Shown one piece after another: positions 44,605 to 52,452 of a stretch of DNA of 64,000 bases. Positions within the stretch are counted from its first letter, which is position 1; each line of letters begins with the position of its first letter. The DNA lies in NCBI RefSeq assembly GCF_021491375.1, contig NZ_JAKEVY010000002.1:186001-250000 (forward strand). Reading direction: 5' to 3'. The translations under genes and the position numbers were made by a program. Below the pieces are notes generated by a model. That model made no database searches. It was not told the DNA's origin and saw nothing but the letters and a program-made list of their open reading frames with translations. This DNA comes from Flavihumibacter fluminis (GTDB lineage: Bacteria > Bacteroidota > Bacteroidia > Chitinophagales > Chitinophagaceae).

Positions 44605-45222
44605 ATGAGTAAAAATGCTGAATGGGTTCAACGAATGCTTCTCCTGTTTTTTGGACTAGCAGCCATAAAGGCAACCTGTAATAAATCAGGATTGGATTGT
44701 ACAAAGGTGACCAACCGATTTGAGATCTCGGCTAAAGTCACACCTGATTATGATACCATTAAAGCAGGTGATTCCCTGGTATTGGAAATTAGTGAATCCA
44801 CGAGCTTTGTTGATGTAAATACTGGTCAGTCTATAAACTTCAGTAATGCAGCAAATTTGGGAACTGCCATTGGATTTCAGCGTTATGATTCATTGGCCAG
44901 GTTTTGGCATGATGCTGCTGAATCATTCCGATTTTACCTGGTTGAAGGGAAGAGCACTCCCAGTGTAAATGAACTATTATTCAGGGAGTATCTGTTTGCT
45001 GAAACCAACAACAGGTATTTATTTAAGTTGATCCTGGTTCCCACGCAAAAAGGGCAGTTCCGGTTTGTATTCAGCAATTCCAGCAATACCTACAGAAAAA
45101 ATGACCCATGTCCTAAAGCGAACTTTGCCATCAATTTAAAAGAAACCTCCCATAACAGGGGCCTGGTTGGTCCAGCAGATGAAAGTACTGCGGGCGGTGA
45201 TTTCTATTTCATGGTGAACTAA
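44605..45222 (+). CDS. Lipoprotein, second tandem paralogue
   Basis: This 205-residue paralogue differs most: its N-terminus MSKNAEWVQRMLLLFFGLAA then leads to IKATC, with the same following pattern (DCTKVTNRFEISAKVTPDYD and TIKAGDSLVLEISESTSF), and the NNRYLFKLILVPTQKGQFRFVFS, CPKANFAINLKETSHNRGL and GGDFYFMV blocks. The signal fits a lipoprotein (ATC-N). It has no copy of the promoter shared by the other two and begins 31 bases after the first gene, so it is probably read from that gene's promoter. Confidence 0.78.
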   Translation: MSKNAEWVQRMLLLFFGLAAIKATCNKSGLDCTKVTNRFEISAKVTPDYDTIKAGDSLVLEISESTSFVDVNTGQSINFSNAANLGTAIGFQRYDSLARFWHDAAESFRFYLVEGKSTPSVNELLFREYLFAETNNRYLFKLILVPTQKGQFRFVFSNSSNTYRKNDPCPKANFAINLKETSHNRGLVGPADESTAGGDFYFMVN

Positions 45223-45439
45223 CCGATAGATGGTTATGGCTGGTTTCTAACCTGTGTATCGTTATTGAGTTTGGACAGTCCCACACCTGATACAACCGCC
45301 AGGTTCTCCTGTGTAAGTCCAGGATTTCACGTCGCTGCCGTACCACCCGGCCAATAGTTATCAATTCTGGGGTAGGTATAAATCTGCCGATTTCGGTGGT
45401 ATTCTTTTTTATTCAATTTAATTACTATTTTAAGACAGT

Positions 45440-46051
45440 ATGGTAAGTAAAAGTATATCCAATGTAGTAATTCTGTATTTCTCAGTCCTACTGCTGACCA
45501 ATGCTTCCTGCAACTGTAGCAAAGACTGTACAGCCATCTATTATAAGTTTGAATTACCAGTAAGAATATTTCCCGATACAGATACACTGCAGTTAGGCGA
45601 TTCGCTCACAATAATTATAGACGAGTCCAATTCCTTTGTGGAATTGCAATCCGGTACCCTGGTTCCTTTCAAGAGGGCTGCTAATTTGGGGTCGGCTATT
45701 TCCTTTGGAAAACGGGATCTGACCAATGGTTCATTTGAGTATGCTGCCAATGATTTCGATTTCACACTCATAAAGGGGAAGGAATCCAAAGTAGAAAATC
45801 GATCCTTATATCGGGCATATTTATTTGCGGAGGAAAATAACCGCTACCGGTTTCACCTGGTCATTAAGCCTAAAAAGCCGGGACTGTATCAGATGGTGTT
45901 TAGTAATTCGAATAACACCTACCGGGAATCGGCTCCCTGTGATAAGGCAAATTTTACGATCAACTTAAAAGAGACCAGCCATAACCGGCATTTGTTAGGG
46001 TATACCGGTGAAGATCTGCCGGGAGGAGATTTTTATTTTGTAGTGAAATAA
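45440..46051 (+). CDS. Lipoprotein, third tandem paralogue
   Basis: This 203-residue paralogue is nearly identical to the gene at 43962 over long stretches, for example FVELQSGTLVPFKRAANLGS and the HLVIKPKKPGLYQMVFSN block, with differences such as FEYAANDFDFTL. The signal MVSKSISNVVILYFSVLLLT then NASC fits a lipoprotein. Its upstream sequence (TTCTTTTTTATTCAATTTAATTACTATTTTAAG) resembles that before 43962, supporting a recent duplication of a unit with its own promoter. Function is unknown. Confidence 0.8.
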   Translation: MVSKSISNVVILYFSVLLLTNASCNCSKDCTAIYYKFELPVRIFPDTDTLQLGDSLTIIIDESNSFVELQSGTLVPFKRAANLGSAISFGKRDLTNGSFEYAANDFDFTLIKGKESKVENRSLYRAYLFAEENNRYRFHLVIKPKKPGLYQMVFSNSNNTYRESAPCDKANFTINLKETSHNRHLLGYTGEDLPGGDFYFVVK

Positions 46052-46103
46052 GCAATAAAATGATAACCATTTCCAGAATGAAGGAGGGATATGAATTTAT
46101 TAA

Positions 46104-46143
46104 TAGGAATAAATGAAAATAGAGGTTTACAGTAAGTTCATAT
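46104..46143. repeat. 40-bp direct repeat, left copy
   Basis: TAGGAATAAATGAAAATAGA then GGTT(TAC)AGTAAGTTCATAT; the right copy at 49224-49263 differs only in the bracketed three bases (CGA). The copies bracket the SUKH/IS21/ATPase segment. Confidence 0.9.
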
Positions 46144-46190
46144 TTCTTCGTTTCTTACTGTAAGGTTGTTGAAAAAAAATAATACCTGAA

Positions 46191-46451
46191 ATGTTCAATT
46201 TGTTTAGGAGAAAACGTGTTTCAGCTCTGGAGCTGGAATTGCTGATAAGTATATTTAATGGACTTGGGGAAGAATATTCTACCTACGCCAGGCAGGTTAT
46301 GGGAGGATTATTGAATCGTGTTTATTTTCAATCCGATCCGATAAAGAATTACATTGGATTTTTTTATAACCGAGATGTTGTAAATGATTATGAAGATCGG
46401 AAAGGGCCAGCTTTTAAATTATTGGGAATTAAATTTTTGAGAATTCATTAA
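46191..46451 (+). CDS. Small protein, unknown function
   Basis: This 86-residue protein begins MFNLFRRKRVSALELELLISIF and is not recognised. It is AT-rich, has no signal or metal motif, and ends LLGIKFLRIH. It could be a small immunity-type protein or a truncated version of a longer one. It opens a run of three small genes (46191, 46489, 46856) that ends with a SUKH immunity gene, which makes an immunity role plausible but unproven. Confidence 0.5.
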   Translation: MFNLFRRKRVSALELELLISIFNGLGEEYSTYARQVMGGLLNRVYFQSDPIKNYIGFFYNRDVVNDYEDRKGPAFKLLGIKFLRIH

Positions 46452-46488
46452 GAAAATTCATCGAAGTAAGATGAGATAATTGAAATAA

Positions 46489-46833
46489 ATGAATCGATTT
46501 ATCATGTCCTATCCAGTTAAATTTGAACGGCAGTCCAATTTGGAAAACACAAACAGTTATCCAGGTATTAAGTTAATTCAAAATTGTGACCATGAAGAAT
46601 TTTATAAGGCAGCTGTATTTATTGAAAACTTATTGAGGGTGGAATTTTTCAATAAGGTAAATGATTATGATAGCTTTTTTTTGGATTTTAGATATAAATC
46701 CTGTGTACTGACCCTGCATCATAATGTCTTTTTAGGAGTATCTATCTATCCCGCAAATTGTTGGAATTATGGTTTGGATGATGAGAAGGCTTTGGAAGAG
46801 ATTTATCAAAGCTTGACAGATGTTACCAAGTAG
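46489..46833 (+). CDS. Small protein, unknown function, immunity-like context
   Basis: This 114-residue protein starts at 46489 or, less likely, at the ATG at 46504. Its features are an acidic region and the strand-rich stretch FFLDFRYKSCVLTLHHNVFLGVSIYP, followed by a charged C-terminal helix ending SLTDVTK. No family is recognised. It lies 37 bases after the 86-residue gene and 22 bases before the SUKH gene, so the three may be one transcript. Confidence 0.5.
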   Translation: MNRFIMSYPVKFERQSNLENTNSYPGIKLIQNCDHEEFYKAAVFIENLLRVEFFNKVNDYDSFFLDFRYKSCVLTLHHNVFLGVSIYPANCWNYGLDDEKALEEIYQSLTDVTK

Positions 46834-46855
46834 ACCTTACTCTACAAGAAATGCC

Positions 46856-47260
46856 ATGAATATTGATTTCAAAAAATACTTTCATGATTTTTTACCTCTG
46901 CCATCAGAAGATACATCCAGTATTGAGGAGGTAATTAATAAATGTGATTTTCCCTTTCCACAAGACTATATAGATTTCCTATCTGAGGTTGGTGGTGGCG
47001 AAGGTCCGATAGGCAGGAATAATTATCTTATAATTTGGCCATCATGCGATCTACTAAATAACAATGCCGACTATGCTTCATTTTCATTTGCTATTGATTA
47101 TTTTTTAATTGGGCAAGATGCTGCAGACACTGCCTACGCTATAAAGAAGTCAGATGGAATGATATATGAATTTGGATTCTTGGCGAATCTAAATACTGAT
47201 CCGGCAAAGCGCTGTGGGACTAATTTTTTGGACTTTATCAGGTATCTCTATTTTACTTAA
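46856..47260 (+). CDS. SMI1/KNR4 (SUKH) family immunity-type protein
   Basis: This 134-residue protein fits the SUKH superfamily: an N-terminal helix with SSIEEVINKCDFPFPQDYIDFLSEVGGGEGPIG, the signature of the fold (hydrophobic helix then Gly-rich turn), followed by strands ending FLDFIRYLYFT. SUKH proteins are common immunity proteins for polymorphic toxins. No toxin gene lies nearby. The frame is open further upstream, but ATG at 46856 fits the family length. Confidence 0.75.
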   Translation: MNIDFKKYFHDFLPLPSEDTSSIEEVINKCDFPFPQDYIDFLSEVGGGEGPIGRNNYLIIWPSCDLLNNNADYASFSFAIDYFLIGQDAADTAYAIKKSDGMIYEFGFLANLNTDPAKRCGTNFLDFIRYLYFT

Positions 47261-47282
47261 TTGATGCAAAATGAGCTAATTT

Positions 47283-47683
47283 ATGAATAAAGCAATTTTA
47301 ATTATACTTATACTAGTAACTGCTTCCTTCCGTTTCTGCTGCTCAACTGCACGATTGGTTAAAAGAACATTATCCCGACTTTCCACCTACTCCTGCCAAG
47401 ACAGTTTACAATTTTGTGCTGTTTCTGCGGCAGAAATATGCTATTCCCCTGGAAGCCACCCCGCGGGAGTACTTTGTGGTTGCAGAGCTTCCTTATGGCC
47501 AGCAGGCGCAGGCTGACTTTGGACAGTACACGCTGCGCAGTGCGGAGAATAAACGCAAGACGGTTCATTTTTTTGTAATGATGCTGTCCCGCTCCCGCAT
47601 GAAGTTTCTGCGGTTCTCGGACATCCCTTTTACTATCCGCACGGCTATTGCAGCACACGAAGATGTGTTCCACTTTGGTATTG
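47283..47683 (+). pseudogene. IS21-type istA transposase remnant fused to a severed signal peptide
   Basis: At 47283 an ATG begins MNKAILIILILVTA, a signal-peptide-like start, which then breaks off. From about 47335 a different frame reads AAQLHDWLKEHYPDFPPTPAKTVYNFVLFLRQKYA and, downstream, ELPYGQQAQADFGQYTLRSA and VHFFVMMLSRSRMKFL, the hallmark region of IstA transposases (Asp of the DDE core within QADFG). It ends in divergent sequence around 47683 (after EDVFHF), and the N-terminal helix-turn-helix, the C-terminal part and istB are missing. It is a decayed insertion. Confidence 0.8.
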
Positions 47684-47783
47684 AACTGCAAGTATGCTGC
47701 TGGATAGTAGCGTGCTTTCAGTTTATGTTCAAGTCGATACCCGTAATTGGTTAGGGTATTACAAAAATCCTTCATGAATGTCA

Positions 47784-47840
47784 AAATATTCGTCCATAGA
47801 CGAAAAAAATACTATTTTTGACTAAATATTCGTCTATGGA
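47784..47840. repeat. Inverted repeat overlapping an ATPase start codon
   Basis: TCCATAGACGAA (47793-47804) is inverted relative to TTCGTCTATGGA (47829-47840), and the first site is itself palindromic (TTCGTC-CATA-GACGAA). The direct version AAATATTCGTC also occurs twice, 40 bases apart. The ATG of the ATPase (47836-47838) lies inside the second arm. Confidence 0.85.
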
Positions 47841-49107
47841 AGAAAATTTTGCTTCTTTAGAAAAGTATAATTTCTGGAATGGGAATGTACCGGAACTCGG
47901 TTTTTTGCGTAAAGAGTACACAGATAAGATTTTTGACTACACAGGTAATAAATTAATAAAAGTATTAATAGGTCAGCGCCGGGTAGGGAAAAGCTATATT
48001 CTCCGTCAGTTGGCCTACCGGCTTATCAGCGAGGGAACTAACCCTGAAAATATATTTTACATAAATAAAGAATTTACGGAGTTTGATGCTGTTCAAAACT
48101 ATCAAGACCTGGAAGATTTATATAAACTTTATAAAAGCAAGCTTAAACCGTCCGGGAAAATATATCTATTCATAGATGAAATTCAAAATATAGAAGGCTG
48201 GGAGCGTTTTGTCAATTCTCATTCACAGGATTATGTAGAAGCCTCAGAACTATTTATAAGCGGATCTAATTCTAAAATGTTATCGGGAGAGCTGGCTACA
48301 CTCTTGTCAGGTCGCTATGTATCTTTTGAAATATTTCCTTTTAGCTTTAATGAATATACCGGTATAACTGATAAGAATGCATCGAAGCAAAGCTATATCG
48401 AGTATATGGAAAGCGGCGCTTTGCCGGAGTTGTTTGTTTTGCCTAACGAAGAAACCAGGCGTAATTATATTAGGGCTATTAAGGATACGGTTTTGCTGCG
48501 TGATGTTATTCAAAGGCACCAGATTAAAGATCCCAAGTTGCTGGAAGATATTTTTATATACATAGTTAATAATTCGTCAAATTTATTATCTATCACTAAT
48601 ATTGTTAATTTCTTTAAAAGTAATAATAGAAAAACATCGTACGATACTGTTTCCAATTACCTGGGTTTTATTGAAAATACGTTTCTGATTCACCGCGCGG
48701 AGCGCTACGATATAAAAGGGAAGGAAACCATTTCCGGTAATTGCAAGTATTATATCAATGATCTATCTTTTAAAAATTACCTGTATCCTGGCTTTGGCTA
48801 TGGTATTGGATATAAATTAGAAAATCTTGTTTACCTGGAATTGCGGAGGGCAGGATATGAAGTATATGTAGGCATAACGCGCAATAAGGAAATAGATTTT
48901 GTGGCTAAAAAGGCAGACCGCTTAATTTATATACAAAGCACCTATCTTCTATTAGGGGAAGATACTATCCGCCGGGAATATAATCCGCTGGAAACAATTA
49001 AGGATAGCTATGAAAAGTGGGTTATCTCCCTGGATGATATTTCCCTGCCCTCACAGCAAGGCATCCGGCATATCCGGGTGTGGGAATTGTGGCAGGAGTT
49101 GTTGTAA
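47836..49107 (+). CDS. AAA ATPase with DUF4143-type C-terminus
   Basis: This 423-residue protein belongs to the AAA_14/DUF4143 family: Walker A GQRRVGKSYILRQLAYRL (residues 40-57), Walker B IYLFIDEIQNIEGW near 110-123, and the sensor FISGSNSKMLSGELATLLSGR. The C-terminal DUF4143 part has NYLGFIENTFLIHRAERYD and the nuclease-like block EVYVGITRNKEIDFVAKKAD. Their role is unknown; they are abundant and often mobile in Bacteroidota and Archaea. The start is the ATG within the inverted repeat; a TTG six codons upstream exists. It is a relative in style, not in sequence family, of the ATPase at 39676. Confidence 0.88.
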   Translation: MEENFASLEKYNFWNGNVPELGFLRKEYTDKIFDYTGNKLIKVLIGQRRVGKSYILRQLAYRLISEGTNPENIFYINKEFTEFDAVQNYQDLEDLYKLYKSKLKPSGKIYLFIDEIQNIEGWERFVNSHSQDYVEASELFISGSNSKMLSGELATLLSGRYVSFEIFPFSFNEYTGITDKNASKQSYIEYMESGALPELFVLPNEETRRNYIRAIKDTVLLRDVIQRHQIKDPKLLEDIFIYIVNNSSNLLSITNIVNFFKSNNRKTSYDTVSNYLGFIENTFLIHRAERYDIKGKETISGNCKYYINDLSFKNYLYPGFGYGIGYKLENLVYLELRRAGYEVYVGITRNKEIDFVAKKADRLIYIQSTYLLLGEDTIRREYNPLETIKDSYEKWVISLDDISLPSQQGIRHIRVWELWQELL

Positions 49108-49223
49108 TCTATTTTATCTAATAAATCCTCATCAAAATAAAAGTCCCAACTGCACGGCAATCTCTTCACGCGTCAAGCACTGCTCGCGGCTTAGTAGAAA
49201 GATCTTTTTCCACTGCGGAGAAT

Positions 49224-49263
49224 TAGGAATAAATGAAAATAGAGGTTCGAAGTAAGTTCATAT
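49224..49263. repeat. 40-bp direct repeat, right copy
   Basis: Second copy of the repeat at 46104-46143, 37 of 40 bases identical, 3,120 bases away. Confidence 0.9.
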
Positions 49264-49350
49264 ATGCCATAACCTTGGAGGTTTGGATTTTTACGAAAAA
49301 AAGATAGGTAGGCATCAAGAAAGGTTGTAAAACGTAAACAGCAGTTACAT

Positions 49351-49833
49351 TCAAAATTTCTTAAACCTGTTCCAGGCAAAAAAATGGAGGCGTTTCTCAT
49401 TTTTATCCACGTAGGTTTTGAAATCTTCAAACATGGTCAGGTGTTCATATACTTCATCATAATAATGAAGTTCCAGACTGCGAATGGTAGTATGCCCTTT
49501 ATAAATTTTGAAAGTAAGTGTAGCCTCAACTTCAAAGGGTGTTATTTCAATTTCCGCACCACAATTTAAATAGCGCATCCAGGAATTGGTATAATTCAAT
49601 GCAAATAGATCATTGAGCGTCGTAATCCTGAAACCTTCAATAAAATCAGTTATGTTTTCTTCTTCCGTGCAGATACTCATAGCCAGAGGTCCCTGGTGAA
49701 GCGTAATTACTTTGAGATCGGTCCATAATTCATCATCGGAATTAATGCCAATTTCCATGCCTTCTGCATTTTTTATCCGGTTATTATTGGAACGCAGATA
49801 GGAGATTAGTTCGGTAGCAAGATTTGTAGACAT
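49351..49833 (-). CDS. Unknown protein, immunity-like context
   Basis: This 160-residue protein is not recognised. It begins MSTNLATELISYLRSNNNRI, has an acidic N-terminal half and a strand-rich C-terminal half (EVEATLTFKIYKGHTTIR), ending HFFAWNRFKKF. No signal or catalytic motif is visible. Its first ten codons and 135 bases of upstream sequence are duplicated at 51307-51473, so the gene sits behind a leader that also stands before the gene at 50582. The AT-rich setting next to SUKH and other orphan genes suggests an immunity or related accessory function. Confidence 0.55.
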   Translation of the reverse strand: MSTNLATELISYLRSNNNRIKNAEGMEIGINSDDELWTDLKVITLHQGPLAMSICTEEENITDFIEGFRITTLNDLFALNYTNSWMRYLNCGAEIEITPFEVEATLTFKIYKGHTTIRSLELHYYDEVYEHLTMFEDFKTYVDKNEKRLHFFAWNRFKKF

Positions 49834-49968
49834 TAGAAAAATAGTATCGGCAGAATCTGCCGGTTTTGATACAAAAATGCATAAATCAGGATTAAAAACC
49901 TTGAAACAGGCAGATTCTGATGAATTGCTCGGTACATTCTCCTAAATACTCTTAGGGTTACTTATGTT
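49802..49968. repeat. 167-bp duplicated leader, copy 1
   Basis: This block spans the first ten codons of the gene at 49351-49833 and about 135 upstream bases. The same 167 bases, with about nine differences, lie at 51307-51473. It contains the palindrome CGGCAGA-A-TCTGCCG (49848-49862) and an inverted match of it near 49905-49920. Confidence 0.9.
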
Positions 49969-50030
49969 AAAGCTACTGAAATATCGATAAAAAGCACTGA
50001 AATAGGCATAAATCTGCCGATTTTGGCTAA

Positions 50031-50165
50031 TTAGAAAGGAAAGAAATTGATAATCAGATTGAGGATCATTTTCATGGAATCCCTGGTGTTTTTTGGCCAA
50101 TCCGATTTTGCCAGGAATTCTCCTTTAAATCGAGGTTTCTTCTCCGTAGGTGTATGTTCAGGCAT
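50031..50165 (-). CDS. Small basic ORF, 44 residues
   Basis: A short frame from ATG 50163-50165 encodes MPEHTPTEKKPRFKGEFLAK then SDWPKNTRDSMKMILNLIIN and ends FFPF. It is Lys/Pro-rich with an amphipathic end. Its codons look reasonable, but there is no relative I recognise and no clear promoter. It may be a real small protein or chance. The TAGGCATAAATCTGCCGATTT motif lies just beyond its stop. Confidence 0.3.
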   Translation of the reverse strand: MPEHTPTEKKPRFKGEFLAKSDWPKNTRDSMKMILNLIINFFPF

Positions 50166-50279
50166 AACAGTAAGATAAGGCAAGTTTTTATAAGAGAGAA
50201 GTTAAAGAGTGAAAGGAGTTAATTATTAATTTCCAATCGCCTAAGCAATATTATCTTTCAACCTGCTTAATATACGTGG

Positions 50280-50556
50280 ATGTTAACCTTGAAGAAAATA
50301 AGAATATTTAAAGAGTTTCGAGGTGATATAGATTCCATTTGGACGATCTGGAAGGAAAGTAGCAAATCTGGATATAGAAGAAAATGAATTCTATTTAATA
50401 GAATCATTAGTTCATGATTATTTTTTGATTTATTCAAATCTTGCTTCTCAGGAATATGGTGCTGACTTTATGAAAAAACTTGTTGAATTATGTGATCAGT
50501 CTGAAATTTCAATGGTATTAAGGGAATTTAAAAATATTAAAAGTGGTGCTTGGTAA
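50280..50556 (+). pseudogene. Frameshifted small gene, unknown
   Basis: ATG at 50280 begins MLTLKKIRIFKEFRGDIDSI then WTIWKESSK and stops. From about 50360 the next frame reads ANLDIEENEFYLIESLVHDY and FLIYSNLASQEYGADFMKKL, ending FKNIKSGAW. The two halves make one open frame of about 92 codons if a one-base shift near 50360 is corrected. The acidic, helix-rich composition resembles small immunity-type proteins, but no family is recognised. Confidence 0.55.
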
Positions 50557-50581
50557 ATGAATGAATTTCAATAGTGAAATT

Positions 50582-51277
50582 TTAATTTATAATTTCCGAG
50601 CATTTTAAGCTTGATATTTTTTTATCTTGTTTGTTTTTTTCAATCTGTTTTAAAAATTCATCCCTATTGTTTATTGTCTTCCACATACTTTCAATCCAAT
50701 CGTTCACACTTACACCACAAGCTTTAAAGTGTTTTGTGTCCCAATCTATTTTTTTGATTTCGTCAAATACATTCTGCGCATCTGCAGCACTTACATATAA
50801 CGCAATTTTTAATTTCGCTTCAAGAAGAGCTGCTTGTAAATAAGAGTTGGGTGAGGCATTTAAGGGCGGTTTTTTTGAATATTCATCTACCATAGAAAGA
50901 ATATTCTTTAAAGAAATATTGCCGTCAAAAGACAAAGGGGTTTGTTTTTTGATACTTTCGATAACATCGTTAAAAAAATTACTATGTTTTGTATAAGGTA
51001 TTTCAAATTGAAAACCTTTATTGTTAGTATATTCTTGTAGTACTATTGGGCCAGCCAAGCATGCTTTAATATCATTTCCCATTTTGTTGCCAAAAAGTGA
51101 GTATACAACAAAGTGTGGTCTATATTCTTCTGTTCTTGATAGTTTTATTAATTCTAAGCCAATTATTATAGGCCCTACTACCTTGTAAAATTTTTCTTGT
51201 GTGTAGTTAGACAATTGAGGAAATGCATTTTGCCAATCCTCAAATACTTTCTTTTTTATTTCTTTATCTAATGCCAT
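50582..51277 (-). CDS. Unknown protein
   Basis: This 231-residue protein is not recognised. It begins MALDKEIKKKVFEDWQNAFP and contains YRPHFVVYSLFGNKMGNDIK, ISLKNILSMVDEYSKKPP and the Ala-rich YLQAALLEAKLKIALYVSAAD. It has no signal or metal motif and is Lys/Asn-rich like other genes in this AT-rich stretch. It starts 30 bases beyond a duplicated leader (51307-51473) that matches the one in front of the gene at 49351. An immunity or defence role is a guess from the surroundings. Confidence 0.55.
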   Translation of the reverse strand: MALDKEIKKKVFEDWQNAFPQLSNYTQEKFYKVVGPIIIGLELIKLSRTEEYRPHFVVYSLFGNKMGNDIKACLAGPIVLQEYTNNKGFQFEIPYTKHSNFFNDVIESIKKQTPLSFDGNISLKNILSMVDEYSKKPPLNASPNSYLQAALLEAKLKIALYVSAADAQNVFDEIKKIDWDTKHFKACGVSVNDWIESMWKTINNRDEFLKQIEKNKQDKKISSLKCSEIIN

Positions 51278-51306
51278 TTTTAAATTAGGGTCTTATTACT
51301 TGTGTT

Positions 51307-51473
51307 GAGATTAATTCGGTAGCAATATTTGTAGACATTAGAAAAATAGTATCGGCAAAATCTGCCGGTTTTGATACAAAAATGCATAAATCAGGATTAA
51401 AAACACTGTAACAGGCAGATTCTGATAAATTGCTCGGTACATTCTCTTAAATACTCTTAGGGTTACTTATGTT
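51307..51473. repeat. 167-bp duplicated leader, copy 2
   Basis: Second copy of 49802-49968. On the minus strand the duplicated start codon (51336-51338) opens a 17-residue frame, MSTNIATELISTQVIRP, that stops six bases before the ATG of the 50582-51277 gene. That gene therefore has the leader and first codons of a different gene in front of it. Confidence 0.88.
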
Positions 51474-52299
51474 CACTGGTTTGAGAGAATAAATTTTTTT
51501 AGGTTTAGACAATCGCCATAAAGAGTAAAAATTACTGTATAATAATAACATAGGTCATATTTTGGTTTTAATGGTGGAATTTGCATTTCTCGTTAGTATT
51601 ACAAATCCTGTCCTCTCGATTTTAAGTCGAATTACCTTCCTATGAATAATGCTGAAAATGTGGATAACAACGCGCCTAACATTAGTTAAAATAAATGGGT
51701 GAAAAAATTTTTTCGAAGTTAGGTGGGCATATATATTTAACGCGTTCCTGTTTCAATTTCTCATGAAACACATGTACCACATGTTGCATGGTTAGTTTAC
51801 ATTGAAAAAAGAAACGATATGACAATTTTTTTTTGCTGAATTTGAGGATTTTGGAGCAAATCCAGCAGGGGTAAGCACATTGAAATAATCCCCAACCTTT
51901 ATCCACATATGTTGGCATTTACCGGTCGGTTTTTAATGAGGGGCGACTAAATTTGATTTACACTGCAGGCCTGTGAAAACTGGATATATCAACAAGCTGT
52001 GTACAACTAATTTATTTAGCAGACTGAAATATTAGGAAATTACAGTCTATAAGTTCTTTGTAATGGATGAAAACAACGAGGTCCCAGATTTGGGACTGGG
52101 ACCTCGTATAATTTTAGGAGAGGCATAAACGCAGTACAAATATATGTACCACATCTCCCTCCTACAAATTGAGTTTTCCCCCGAATGTTAATTATTTAAG
52201 ATGCAAGCCCAAGGTGGGTCAAGTCTTGAAAATAGCTGTGTATTATTCATAGCCATCTGGTGAGTACCAGGTGATTTGTTAATTACTAATACACATTGT
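51474..52299. other. Gene-poor AT-rich region
   Basis: About 825 bases without a gene I can support. Frames of 60-80 codons on the minus strand (51682-51918) have unlikely composition. A strong hairpin lies at 52077-52106. The sequence may be decayed mobile DNA. Confidence 0.5.
52077..52106. terminator. Strong hairpin, possible terminator
   Basis: Eleven-base stem CGAGGTCCCAG / CTGGGACCTCG with loop ATTTGGGA, followed by TATAATTTT on the + strand. It could end a transcript from the left or be a structured element. Confidence 0.55.
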
Positions 52300-52452
52300 A
52301 TGACGATGAGTCAGAACACAGTGTATCAAGGTACTTGCGAATTCTGTCGCGGCACTGGATTTATTTTCCGGAAGTGCATCAACAGAAAAGGGGTGACAAT
52401 ATGCCACCCCACGAAGTGTTACAAGATACCTTGTCCACACTGTAATGGATAG
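52300..52452 (+). CDS. Small Cys-rich zinc-finger-like protein
   Basis: A 50-residue frame from ATG 52300 encodes MTMSQNTVYQG then TCEFCRGTGF, IFRKCINRKGVTICHPTKC and YKIPCPHCNG. The CxxCxGxG element at residues 13-20 and the later CPHCNG match half-sites of the DnaJ-type cysteine-rich zinc finger, with Cys and His residues in between (seven Cys and two His in total). This suggests a small zinc-binding protein, perhaps the detached finger of a larger one or a free-standing module of a phage or plasmid. The pattern is too regular for chance, but the function is unknown. Confidence 0.6.
   Translation: MTMSQNTVYQGTCEFCRGTGFIFRKCINRKGVTICHPTKCYKIPCPHCNG

Noticed and set aside
49130-49222. Minus-strand 29-codon fragment ending SREQCLTREEIAVQLGLLF
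   Set aside because: It could be the end of a decayed mobile gene, but it is too short to name and no start or upstream part is found.
51682-51918. Minus-strand frame of 78 codons
   Set aside because: Unusual Cys/Lys/Phe composition, no known pattern, and no promoter; likely chance in AT-rich DNA.
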